Source of the DNA: Buxus sempervirens
Lineage: Eukaryota; Streptophyta; Magnoliopsida; Buxales; Buxaceae
Assembly: GCA_947561395.2 (NCBI GenBank)
Contig: OX387195.1
Span: 4,849,828-4,913,827 of the forward strand
DNA length: 64,000 nucleotides
Direction: 5' to 3'
In this document: piece after piece, positions 27,372 to 37,337 of the stretch
Numbering within the stretch: the stretch's first letter is position 1
How the letters are laid out: each line of letters opens with the position of its first letter
Program-made: the position numbers and the translations under genes
The notes under the pieces: model-generated
The model's input: the letters and a program-made list of their open reading frames with translations, nothing else
Told to the model about the DNA's origin: nothing
Database searches by the model: none

Positions 27372-28900
27372 CGGGGGGGGGCGCGGCGCGGCGGTGGGAA
27401 ACATCTTCCCATGATAGCCTAAATGTATGATATACGTATCTATGTTGTCATATTTTGGTATAATTTGTTGTAATTGTCTTATTTAGACCTTTATTAAATT
27501 TCACAGGCATTTAGGTCTATTTTACTCTTTTAAACCCATTACCCACTTTGAAAATTCAAAGAATAAACACAAATTTCCCAAAATTTCTACATGTTTGTAA
27601 TTTTGGTGAAATTTTCAATCATGCTGATGAAAGTTCTAGGTGAAATTTCACTGGGTCTGCCCAGTGAAATTTTAGCCAAGATTTAAATGCAATATCTTGC
27701 TTATAACATGGCACAGACTACTTTGCTTTATCAAGTTTAGTTCTGAATGACGTTCTGCACTCTAAAACACTTTAGATTGAAGGAACACGTGAGAGGGGCC
27801 AAGTGTGAGTTGCACAATTCCGAAATGCTTTGAGGCTGTGGATGATTCCTACTTATTTATTACTTAAGTGAATGAAGTTTGTGCTAGCAGTTGCAAAATT
27901 CGTAAATATTATGAAGCTTGAAGATTTAATCTACCTTTTAATTTCATTACTAATTTTATGCAAGAAGTGTGTCTTTGTCCTTCCAGTTTTGACAATGTGC
28001 TCATACTCACTTGGACTCGCCTCTTTCATAAAAAGCCAAAAGTTGCTCCAATTCTGCCATCAATATTTATCTTGGCATCATAACAATATCCATGTAACAC
28101 GTCATCATCCCATCTCTTTTCAGGGATTACGACGGGAAAGTGACTTCAGAGGAGGTGGCATCTGCTGCTGCATACCTCAAGGACACCATAGACAAGGAGG
28201 GTATTCAAGAACTCATCAGTAGCCTTTCCAAAGACAGAGGTCAGTGACTTGATGTTTGTTTTATTTTTCTTCTCATTTCCGTTTCTTTGTTTGATGAATT
28301 TGAAACTTTTTTTTAAACATATCAAGCATAATATTAGATAATTATATGACACTATTTATACAAGCTACAGATTATTCTCTGCATTGTTAAAATATTAGAA
28401 GTCGAAGAGGTGTTTTAGAGCAGTGTTAAAATATTAGAAGTCGAAGAGGTGTTTTAGAGCAGATAGGAAGTTCAGTATGCTTTTGAAACTGAGTGGTTAG
28501 TTACAGGCCTTGGTTCATTTTGGCAGGCAATTTATATCAGTGCTTGTAGCTTTGCCCATCAATCCAATGTCCCATAGTTTTTTCTTTTAAAGAATTGACA
28601 ATTTATAATTTTTATTTTTGTCCTTGGAATAGTGACTTTATTTACAATTTCCCTGCAACAGATGGAAAGATTCTCGTCCAGGACATTGTTAAATTGGGCA
28701 GTCGAATTGAAGATGGAAATATAGAGGAAGCCAGGTGAATTTAGTAGTTAATATATCTAAATTACTAATTGTTATGTTTGACATTTCTGTTGGTGCCCTT
28801 TTCGCTTAACAGGTTTGCATGTCATATGTGACATCTATTACATGTTATACATACAGAATAAGTCTTGACCAATGTCTTTGTGATTCTTTGTAGGAGATGA
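15324..28900 (+). CDS. LETM1: LETM1-type mitochondrial inner-membrane protein, C-terminal exons
   Basis: The 3' end of a spliced gene. Four exons join in phase: 15324-15470, 15631-15713, 28124-28239 and 28662-28734, plus a tiny last exon. They encode about 139 C-terminal residues. The sequence matches the plant LETM1 C-terminus as I know it. A helical segment (MVDKEGTEGEEDAKKAYKAA) comes first, then a coiled coil (VDAMLQKLEKEIDDVD). Next is a canonical EF-hand loop, DRDYDGKVTSEE, and then a second EF-like loop, SKDRDGKILVQD, which has Ser at position 1 and Asp at 12. LETM1 proteins sit in the mitochondrial inner membrane and act in K+/H+ or Ca2+/H+ exchange. The membrane helix and ribosome-binding-like LETM1 domain must lie upstream of the window. 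Both EF-hand loops are split by introns, the first by a 12.4-kb one. No stops or frameshifts are seen, so the gene is probably functional. Confidence 0.85.
15631..15713 (+). CDS. LETM1: LETM1 exon b (coiled coil, start of EF-hand)
   Basis: Acceptor GGACTTTAG, donor CAG/GTATGT. It encodes VDAMLQKLEKEIDDVDAKI and on to WRLLD, leaving AG of a split Arg codon completed by G from exon c. The first acidic residue of the EF-hand loop is its last whole codon. Confidence 0.85.
16611..16647. repeat. short perfect hairpin in the LETM1 intron
   Basis: ACAAGGACACC and GGTGTCCTTGT are perfect 11-bp arms around a 15-base loop, in AT-rich flanks. It could be the core of a small MITE; no termini were found. 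Confidence 0.6.
20035..22756 (-). mobile_element. LTR fragment (same type as the outer LTR at 30.3-35.2 kb)
   Basis: Ends TTTTGGGATTTCACA at 22756, matching the analogous end at 35249. It contains the usual plant LTR blocks, a repeat of the CGAGTACACGGATTTAGAATG type (20300-20830), and a minus-strand TATAAAAGG near 22147-22155 with a CT-rich stretch beside it. The other terminus near 20.03 kb is missing. It abuts LINE sequence on the right. Confidence 0.65.
20300..20930. repeat. degenerate tandem repeat inside the LTR
   Basis: About six units of roughly 75-130 bp, built from CCGAGTACACGGATTTAGAATG, AAGTAAGTCCC and AAGGCATACGCCACAT. The ORFs on the other strand are repeat-derived. Confidence 0.7.
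22757..23300 (-). pseudogene. RTE-type LINE reverse transcriptase fragment
   Basis: The minus strand encodes IGFIDLEKACNRISKELIWW, the conserved RT block before the catalytic loop, preceded by a decayed fingers region. It belongs to the same coding sequence type as 35250-36300. Frameshifts are present. Together with 25880-26600 it is probably one LINE copy interrupted by later insertions. Confidence 0.75.
23301..25879 (-). other. probable inserted LTR-like block, uncharacterised
   Basis: It separates the two LINE pieces, so something inserted here. LTR-like traits include a minus-strand TTTATAAATG near 24900 and CT-rich sequence near 24820-24870. No coding region is seen and the ends were not resolved. 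The 24420-24680 stretch, rich in TGAAATTTCG words, resembles parts of 27.16-27.66 kb. Confidence 0.35.
25880..26600 (-). pseudogene. RTE-type LINE fragment (start of RT domain)
   Basis: The minus strand encodes IRKVYGPDVVPIEIWKK followed by WLTILFD. This matches the RTE block 'GKALGPDGIPIEVWKCLGD...WLTKLFN'. It is interrupted by a foldback element at about 25976-26080 and by frameshifts. Confidence 0.7.
25976..26080. mobile_element. ~105-bp foldback MITE
   Basis: The left half (GTAAGCTGCATACACCCCCTC) pairs imperfectly with the right half (GAGGGGCTATCTACAGCTTAT), with GGGTGGGGGG opposite GGCCCACCCC inside. It lies within the LINE fragment. A target duplication was not defined. Confidence 0.55.
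27341..27394. repeat. poly-G run (31 G) and G/C tract
   Basis: An uninterrupted G run at 27341-27371, then C, more G and GCGCGGCGCGGCGG. Extreme for an AT-rich intron. The length may be a sequencing or assembly artefact. Confidence 0.85.
28124..28239 (+). CDS. LETM1: LETM1 exon c (EF-hand loop)
   Basis: Acceptor TCTTTTCAG, donor AGAG/GTCAGT. Its first G completes the split Arg. It then encodes DYDGKVTSEEVASAAAYLKD and on to SSLSKDR, leaving one G for a split Asp codon. Confidence 0.85.
28385..28462. repeat. 39-bp direct duplication in a LETM1 intron
   Basis: TGTTAAAATATTAGAAGTCG and the following bases to GAGCAG occur twice, head to tail, in the intron between exons c and d. Confidence 0.9.
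28662..28734 (+). CDS. LETM1: LETM1 exon d
   Basis: Acceptor CCTGCAACAG, donor CCAG/GTGAAT. It completes the split Asp and encodes GKILVQDIVKLGSRIEDGN and IEEA, leaving AG of an Arg codon for the last exon. Confidence 0.8.
28894..28900 (+). CDS. LETM1: LETM1 terminal micro-exon with stop (preferred model)
   Basis: After TTCTTTGTAG, the bases GAGATGA complete Arg, add Arg and give TGA. The alternative is an acceptor at 28812 (TTCGCTTAACAG), which would add RFACHM before a TGA at 28829-28831. I prefer the first because an EEARR end looks natural and the pyrimidine-rich TTCTTTGTAG is a good acceptor. Transcript data would decide. Confidence 0.5.
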
Positions 28901-30337
28901 GGATTGATCTGATTCTGCTGTAAAAATTATGTTATGTAAGAGAGAACAGGAGAGAGAGAGAGAGAGAGAAGAGGAGAAATATGTATAGATGGCACAAGGC
29001 TTGAGCCTTCTATTTTGGCTTTCCACTATGGTTCTGCAAAGTTTGTAGCCATTTAAAGGAATATTAACTTCGATATATAGAGAAAAATACAAATTGGGTT
29101 CCTCTGCCTGTTTACTAACAAACTGATGCTTTTTTCGCACTCACCCTCACACACATAAATTCGGATTCAACTTGTAGTAGGTATCCTTGTAGGAAAACTT
29201 TCATCAGTTGAGATCCTGGAGAAAAATGAGATTATGTGGTTTGTTAAAGAGAGCATTGCAGTTTCAGAGAAAATCTTATTAGAGATGGAGAAAAGAAACA
29301 GCTTCATCTTCAGAGTAAGATTCGGCACTCTGTTGCGAGGAGACTGCATTTGGAGGAAATAGAGCAAGATGGAGAGATTATAAGATGAACATGGCATTTC
29401 AGTCTCAGGTCGCCGGGAAGATTGCTAGTTGATGATTTAATGATTTAGTATACTGTAATCAGCAGGGTATGGCATCCCTTCATGGTTGCACTAATTACAT
29501 TCAAGTATATTATACCCTAATGAACTGTTTGACACAGAGAATTAGAATATGGTTAAAGAATTATAATCTTATGTTTTGCTATTCATTGAAATACAATTGA
29601 TTAGTGTCAACTTGAAGGATTGAAATCGTCTGTCGCACTGCCTAGGTTTGTGTTTTCCCAGGAAAATTACCGGGAACATTTTTTTTCCTTTAAAAATATC
29701 ATATGGTTAAAATAATTTAAAATAGGGTGTAAACCTGCCAGTAATTCATTTATTAGCCAAGATTTTAATGGTGATAGTGCCTTATGCCTCAAGTCTTTTA
29801 ACGGATTTATCAACGGAATTCACTTTTTCAACCATGATTTTTTGCGGTGAACGTACCTCATTTCGTAGTGAAAATTATAATACAAATTGTCATGGTAATG
29901 GAAATTTACAAACATGAAATGCACTCATATTAAGGATGGCAATGGGGTAGGTTGGGGGTGGGCTTTGGTAAACACAAACTTGCCCCTAAAAGTTTGCCAA
30001 TACCAAACTCCAACCCACCCCTACCGGCTTGGTAATAGGGTAGATCGAAGTTGACCCGATTGTATAAAAAAAATGCAAAAGATTTGTTATTAAATAAAAT
30101 ATATTAATTAATAATATATTTTTCATTAAATATGTATTTTTTATATATGATATGTTTTAAACATACGAGTGGCACGTGGTAAAAGAATTAAATTAAAGGA
30201 CATCGTGGGAAATAGAAGTAGTTATATGTGTAAGGATATAAAAGCATGGTTGTAAATACCGGGATCGGAGACCAAACAGGCCTAGGCCGGTCCCGATACA
30301 AACTAGAGCAAACAAATAGGATTGGGCGGTCCCAGCC
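28901..30337 (+). other. LETM1 3' UTR and flanking intergenic DNA
   Basis: Begins right after the stop. Holds an (AG)n tract near 28950-28970. No clear poly(A) signal can be assigned. The 29.93-30.08 kb stretch (GGATGGCAATGGGG) and 30.24-30.33 kb (GGTCCCGATACAAAC) look repeat-derived but were not delimited. Confidence 0.5.
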
Positions 30338-33300
30338 TGTAGCACCTCGAAACCAGGTCCACCCGGTTAGGGTTTATACTTGCACCCGAGCGCTAACTTA
30401 GGGCCCAAAGCATGATAAGTCACCTTATAGAAACAGCCTAGACAATTATAAACCTAAATTAGTATAAAAACAGTTATATAACGGCTGTAATAGCAAAGTT
30501 GTGTGAAGATTCTAAGACCTAATTAATCACAGTTATATATCAACATCAACTCATCCAACAAAATCAATGATCAAAAGGGGTTTCTCTATCTCTCACTCTC
30601 TATCACAGTAATCATATATAGACATCCAAAATATATATGTACAATGACACCAAAATACATCCATGATATCAAAAGAAATAACAAATTGAACTATAGACCC
30701 TCAGGGACGATAATAGTCTTCTGGTTTATACGCTTGGTCTCCCTCACGTATATCCCCAGGTTGCTCTCCTGGTGCTAAAAACAAAACACTGAATAAACAG
30801 GGAAAAACACACATGAGAAAACTCATATTAACCTAATTACTAGTGGTTTAATTACAAAAATCCTAGAAAAATCATTAAATATTGATTTCCTAAGTTTTTG
30901 TGAAATTTTACAAAGGCACGCTCGAGCCTAAGTCGAGCGCTATATCGAGCGTCCAGTTATTTATATGAGTATGCACGTAGCGCTCGAGCTTGGGTCTTTT
31001 TGGGCTTGCATGCTCGATATATCGCTCAAGCGTCTATCAATCGTTCGTAAAGAGCTCTCGGGTTCTGTTTTAATTCTAAGACGCTTGAAGTAACATTCGA
31101 GCGTCAGTCGTGCATTCATAATTTACTCTTAGTGCTCGAATTAGTGCTTGAGCGCTCATTGTGCGCCAAGGCTAATGTAACGCCTCGAACCTAGGTCAAT
31201 GCAAAACAGGCACCAAACCCGAATCTGAAGTGCTACTGGGCCCAAAACATCTAATTACCAAAAAATTAAATATAATTCATTCAACAATTAATATCAGAGT
31301 GCGGAAGTTTATCATTTATAAAAACCAATAAATGTGGATAAAAGTATCATCAAAACCTTCAAATCAAAATAAATCCAAGTTTGGTAAGTGGGTTCTGTCA
31401 CTCTTACTCTCATAAACATCAAATCCATAAAATAACAAATAAATAATCAATGTCTCAATCAACTGTATTAACCTCAAATCTAACTACTCAAGATAGTAAT
31501 AATCCTCTGGGAGAAAATCTGCAATCTCGCCCTGAGTATCAAACCCCAAGTCTCTCTCTCACGTATTAGCTGAAAAACAAAACAAAACACAAATGAGATA
31601 CAAATATCCCAGTAGGTAAAACTATGCATGAATAAACAGTTTATACATAAAAATAGTCATGTTTTCATGCTCAATAAAGTAAACAAATAAATAGGATATA
31701 ATCTCAATAAATTAAACAGTAATCAATAGAACATTTTAGCAGATATAATCCTTCCCATTAATATGATTTTCAACACAAAAGTGTAATAGGCAAAACCAAA
31801 ACCAAACCATCATATGTCTTTGTAGGACTCATGAAGACAAGAAGGTCTTTAACAAGAAACTCTCCATTCACTCTGCCACCATGCCATTTATGAGCGAAGC
31901 TAGTAAATATCCTCAAACCCAAATCTAAATCTGACGATAAGAGGCTTATACATCGACTTATTGCGCACGAAACTGGAGTTCAGCACGTACCACCCAAGCA
32001 TGCAGCCCTTGAATCAATACATGGGGATGGTTGCTGATCCGCAAATACAGGGTACTCACCAGCAACTCAAAAACTGAAATGAGACCCTACAGACATGAAG
32101 AACCCCCCCAATGCAAACTAACTTGCAAAGGAAGTGTGAACGCAAACTAGGAGTATCAAACCAAAGAAAAACCTCTTCACTTTTTAGCTTAACCCTATGG
32201 ATCCATATGCAGCTATGCCCACTAGACATCATCAACAACAACTCACTCAAACCAATATAGTTTAGTAATAGTGCCTAGTGGCATATAGGGTTTTCCAAAG
32301 CTTAAACTCTTGCCAAAGATAACTCTACAAAATATTTCTGGTATGAAGTTCTTCTAAAGTTCAGAAATCAAGATACTTTAAAATATATTTTACTGAGTAA
32401 AAATTTTTCAATCAACTCCAATCAGATTGTGAAATAGTCCAAAAATCCTTTTATTTCCAAAATAAAACAACCTTTTTGCAAACAAACCTAAATCACTCAT
32501 CAAATTGTGTTTTAATGCAAAAGATCATTGAAAACAGTTGTAAACACTTAATATTTGTTGATTCAGATATTTAATATCATTTAAAATTCATTTTGTATTG
32601 AAATTTCTCTTCAAATTCAAAAAAATCAGAATTCTGTATTTGTCGCTCGACCCAGTCGCTTAGGCGATCTGGTTGGGCAATCTTATATAAAATAAATCCG
32701 AAAATCAACACGACCATTCGACGTAGGTGCTCAGGCGATCTCATAGGCAACCTAACTAAAAATCAAGTTTTTCAATTGTCGCTCAACCCTAGTCGCTTAG
32801 GCGATCGGTTGGGTGACTAAGTTTCTAAAATACACAGGCGAACCACTCGACTAGATCACTCAAGCGATCGTGTCAAGCGCTCGACAAACAACGGCTAATT
32901 CCAATCTCTGAAACAAGTTTTTATGCAACAAGGTACATTCTATTCATCGAAATCATCACTAATATGTACATAAACATATATTCAACACTTCTAGAACATG
33001 CAGAACAATCAAACTACAATAAACGTAATGTCGACTAAACGAGTGTGCTACCTACCTCTGTTTGTTCAAGAACTCCTTCCTTTGCTTTCCTCTTAGTGTA
33101 GGTTCTGATCCCTTCCTTTTTAACAACCCAACACCTTCTGGACGTGGATCTCCTCAAGAACAACAAACCTCCACAGTCCTCCTTCTCCTCTCTCTCGGTT
33201 CTTCCCTTCTTCTTTAGCCATCAAAGAATACGAAAATAATAGGTATACGATTAGTTGTATACCCTCTTAATAAAAACCCTATTTTAATCCTTATGATTCT

Positions 33301-35249
33301 TTGTATCTCCCCCTATCAAATCCTATACTTCTAACCAATCAGATTAAAAGATAGCCTTAATTTAATACTTACCCCATTATTTCATGATCCAACAGTCGGA
33401 TTTGCATCAAACTCTTGATCTCCTTCACCAATATAATCACCTATATATTCCATTACAAACAATCAATAAAATCCACAATAAAATACTGATTTTTATTTAA
33501 TTAAAATTTTTGAAAATTTTCGGGGTCTTACAGCTAATTCTGCAAATCTGAGTTTTTCTGTTTATACAATATTTGATTTATTTTCTCCAGTTTCATTTCA
33601 ATCTAACCAATTGTTTTCCATCCCATAATACCTCTAAAACCCTTCTAATCAAATTTTATTAAATAAATTATTAATCTAATATCAACCTAAGTTTAATTCC
33701 TCAATTTCACGTACTTTTTTTTGGGAATGTAAGTAGTTTCCATTAAATATAATCAAAAAAGATATTTACAGTATAGTGACCTTTTCCATGTCACACAGTG
33801 AGATACTATAGACTCCAACTGAAGACATTCCCTTAAGGATACCAATACCAAAAGCTATACTTTCCACAGTATGCAAACACCATATGCACAAAATCTAAAC
33901 AAAAATAGGATTGATGTCCCAGAAAACTTCTCAATTTCATGTACTTTCTTATTCTTTCCAAAAACTCTATGATACGACAAAATTCTAGAAAACTTCTCAA
34001 TATCAATTCATGATTACCAAAGCAATCATATACATTCTAAATCATCAAAACCATAAAGGATGACACAAATTCCTCTAGTTTTCAAAGTGTTTGCTACTTA
34101 CCTCTTTACGCAATTCTTTCTTTTTTAATGAACCCAATTGTACAGTCATGTTCTCCTCAAAATGGGGCTATACTACAGGGCTCCAATCACAATCTCAACC
34201 ATTCAAATTTAAGAACTATCAATCATGAACCTTTCCTCCAAATTTCAGCTCGATCTAATGGTGGATCATCTCCAGATCGCATTTTGATGAAAGCTAGTTA
34301 GGGAATTTCTGCACGGCTTTCTTCTCTCTTAAAGTCTCTTATTCTCTCTCTCTCTCTCTAGGATATGATTTCTCCTTCTTTTCCTTCGTCTTCTCCACGA
34401 CCAGAACTCTCTCTTATGGCTTCCACACATTCATATCTCCATCAATAGGATTTCAAAAGTCTAATAATGAGGTAGGGTTCACTATTTATAATATAGTCCT
34501 AGAGTTTTCTACTCCAAGTAGGCTAATAGGTTTCCTTCTCCAAATCGATTAATTGTTTTCCTACTTGAATTATAATTTTTACTAGACTTCTATAATCTAA
34601 TCATAATTACAATTTATTGGGTTATTGTAATCAAATTAGAATTTTTACTAAGACTTCTAATCTAACTAGGATTTCCTATTTTCTAAAAATCCTACTTTAA
34701 CTAGGACTAAAATTTAAATTTATTCTACAACTTCTAAGTTAATTAATTTTCGCCCTATTTGTATTCCATATTTTTAAATATTACCTAAACACCTCATAAC
34801 CTTATTTATTTCCCAAATTAAGGCCCCTAATTAAATATAATAACTAGTAAGCTATGTTCTCACTTATTAGGCCATAAATAAAGCTATTTAAATTCAAATT
34901 AAACTAAACTTGAGTCTAATTAAGTTCTCATGTTTAATAATTATTTATTTAATCATTTTATTAATTTGGCTAATTACGAAATGACTAAAATACCCATTAT
35001 TTATTTAAATCTTACTTAACCATTGGATTTCTTCTAAAATTCATAGATTTAATCTCCTTAACACTTTTCTCCATATTATACATTTGAGTTATTGCTTACT
35101 TCCCTAAATCGCCTAGATGTATCTTATTAATCTTTCATCATTCATATTTTATCTTTATTCCTCAATATTTTTAGATTTATCTTTAAATTATTTCTCCCTA
35201 TATTCTTATTTAATTGTATTATTATTTCTCCAAAATTCAGGATTTCATA
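30338..35249 (-). mobile_element. outer LTR, interrupted by a nested solo LTR
   Basis: Begins TGTAGCACCTCG and ends CAGGATTTCATA, homologous to the end of the LTR at 22756. It resumes at 33538 after the nested insertion. It carries a minus-strand GGTAAGTAGC at 34093-34102. It sits against LINE sequence on the right (35250), evidently inserted in it. No matching target duplication was seen on the left, so that border may be rearranged. Confidence 0.65.
31176..33532 (-). mobile_element. solo LTR, 2357 bp, with perfect 5-bp target duplication
   Basis: Runs from TGTAACGCCTCGAAC to CGGGGTCTTACA. Direct flanks are GCTAA at 31171-31175 and again at 33533-33537. No internal domain lies between, so this is a solo LTR left by LTR-LTR recombination. 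Same family as 8492-10483. It holds CGCTTAGGCGATC-type repeats (32640-32890) and a minus-strand GGTAGGTAGC at 33047-33056. Confidence 0.85.
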
Positions 35250-36300
35250 TATCCTGATTGTCAGTTCTAATAATTTCATTAGTTATATTGTTATTTGTAT
35301 TACATGGCATTTCATATATTCAATTTTCGCACGGCTTATTTTAGAACCCTTTGACTCTAAGTTACCTCTCCACAATTCTAGCTTAATATTTATTTCTTCT
35401 CTAGTGTGGCCCACCAATACTATATCGCCTGCAAATAACATACACCGACACACCTCACCTTGAATATGACTCATTAACTCATCTATAACTATTGCAAAAA
35501 GATAAAGGCTGACAGCTGACTCTTGATGAAAAACTATCTTAACCGGAAAATCAGTTCTCTCATCGCCAACAAATTTTACTTAAGGGTCTCATACATCTCC
35601 TTTATTATATCAATATATTTCATTGGCACACTTTTTTTATATACAAATTCCACCAAATTAATTCTCTTAGAACCCTATCATATGCTTTTTCTAAATCAAT
35701 GGAAACCTTATGCAAATTTTTTTTCTTTTCTCTAGACTTTTCTATTAATTGTCTCAATAAAAATATAGTTTCTATAGTGGATCTTCTAGGCATAAATCCA
35801 AATTGGTTTTTGTCACTCTAGTTATTAGTCTTGATCTATATTTAATTATTCTTTTCCACAATTTCTAATATGACTCATAAGTTTAATGCCATGTTAATTT
35901 ACACACTCTTGTACATCTCCTTTATTCTTATATATAGATATTATTGTACTAATCCTCCAAGCATTTGGCTTTTTATTCGGTCCTTAAAATTTCATTAAAT
36001 GATTTAGTCAACCAAATACACCAATATCTCCTATGCACTTCCACACCTCTATTGGGATACCATATGGGCCCAAGGCTTTCCCTATTCTCATTTTGGTTAG
36101 AGCATCTTTAACTTCTACAACTAGTTTGTTCTCTAGTTCCATTATTGATATCATCCATACAGAATACAGATTTCTGTGTACAGTCTCCCATTTAATAATT
36201 TCATAAAATATTCTTTCTAAACCTTTCTTTAATCTGCTCATATTTTACCAAAATTCTTGAATTTTCACTTTTAATACATCTAACTTGATCTAAGTTCCTC
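35250..36300 (-). pseudogene. RTE-type LINE reverse transcriptase remnant
   Basis: The minus strand encodes, in order, MRIGKALGPYGIPIEVWKC (about 36.1 kb), a decayed middle, and CMLFAGDIVLVGHTREEINI (about 35.4 kb). The last block is the RT catalytic motif region, where the usual FADD reads FAGD, so the second-position Asp is lost. KLELWRGNLESKG follows, as in plant RTE LINEs. Frameshifts are frequent and the copy is dead. Confidence 0.8.
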
Positions 36301-37337
36301 GTTTTCCCTTCTCTAAATCTTACTAATTTAATACATAGTTCTACTTTAGTTTAGTTTCGCATAATTCAATTCAAAGATCAGCTAAGTTACAAGCCTAACC
36401 AAATTGACATTTTTAGATTTGGTTAGTTCGGTTGTTGTATAGACCAAACCAATGGACAATCATACAATTTGTGACAGGAGTGAATCTCACTGAGAAAGTG
36501 AAACAGAAGGGTGGCTGTATAATTTTTCAAATGTCAAGGATATTGGTATCATTTCTTACGCCAAAAGAAAAAGAAAAAAAAAATATCACTTGCCAAAACT
36601 TTTTATTTCACATTTCTTTTTTGTTACTTTTTGTTTTTAAAAATCAGAGAGGGACGGGTTAGCTTTAAGCAACGGTCGGATAACATTACCAAAAAAAAAA
36701 AAGCAACGGTCGGATAAGATTCTTCACTAGCCGTTTGAGATATCGAAAATCTTCTTGAAGGTTTAATCCTCTGAGCAATCACGCTTGAAATTCAAAATTT
36801 TGGTTTTAAATATAGCTGTTGAGAAAGGAAACTGCAAATCTCGTTTTTCAATATCTCCAATTATCACTGCTCGTCCTTCAATTGAAGTTTTTCTCTTTGT
36901 TGGCGAAGATTCAACAATCTTTTATATCACTTTTCCATTTTTCTTTCTTTTGGGTGTATCAGAAGTCATGATTTCTAACGAAAGTTCTTCTCTTTAGGTA
37001 TCTTTTCTTCCGATCTTTCTTTCTGATGTTGGCAGGCAAGAAGGGATCCATCTGAAGCCCCAGTTCGCCTTTATTATTTCGTGTATTCCCAATTCACCTT
37101 TCAGAACCCTGGTAACTTTTTTTTTTTGTTTTCTTTTATTATTTCAATTTGTTATTGATAGTTTCCATCATGAAATAATGACTAGTCTTGAGGAATCTTG
37201 GTTTGCTACTCTTCTTGGTTGATAATTAAATCGAGTGTTGAGCACATACTTGACTTGGGTGAATTTTCAGTTCTTATTAAAATAGATCACTCTTTGAGAA
37301 TTTGACTGTCTTGAGTGAATCCTTCCCCATTTTAAGC
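36300..37337 (+). other. leader region of the copia-type gag gene
   Basis: No long ORF. Contains an imperfect direct duplication of AAGCAACGGTCGGATAA (near 36668 and 36701). There is a possible donor (CCCTG/GTAACT, 37110) and acceptor (AATTTTCAG, 37270), so a small leader intron is conceivable. No LTR or PBS could be recognised with confidence. Confidence 0.4.

Larger units (their letters stand above)
15714..28123 (+). other. 12,410-bp LETM1 intron full of transposon debris
   Basis: Starts GTATGT and ends TTTTCAG. It contains plain AT-rich DNA at 15.7-19.95 kb, an LTR fragment (20035-22756) and a LINE split into two pieces. It also contains an uncharacterised LTR-like block between those pieces, a poly-G run and AT-rich sequence to the acceptor. 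The neighbouring introns at 15471-15630 (160 bp) and 28240-28661 (422 bp) are of normal size. Confidence 0.8.

Noticed and set aside
27872..28222. ORF ending over LETM1 exon c
   Set aside because: Wrong frame for LETM1; intronic sequence upstream of the true acceptor at 28123.
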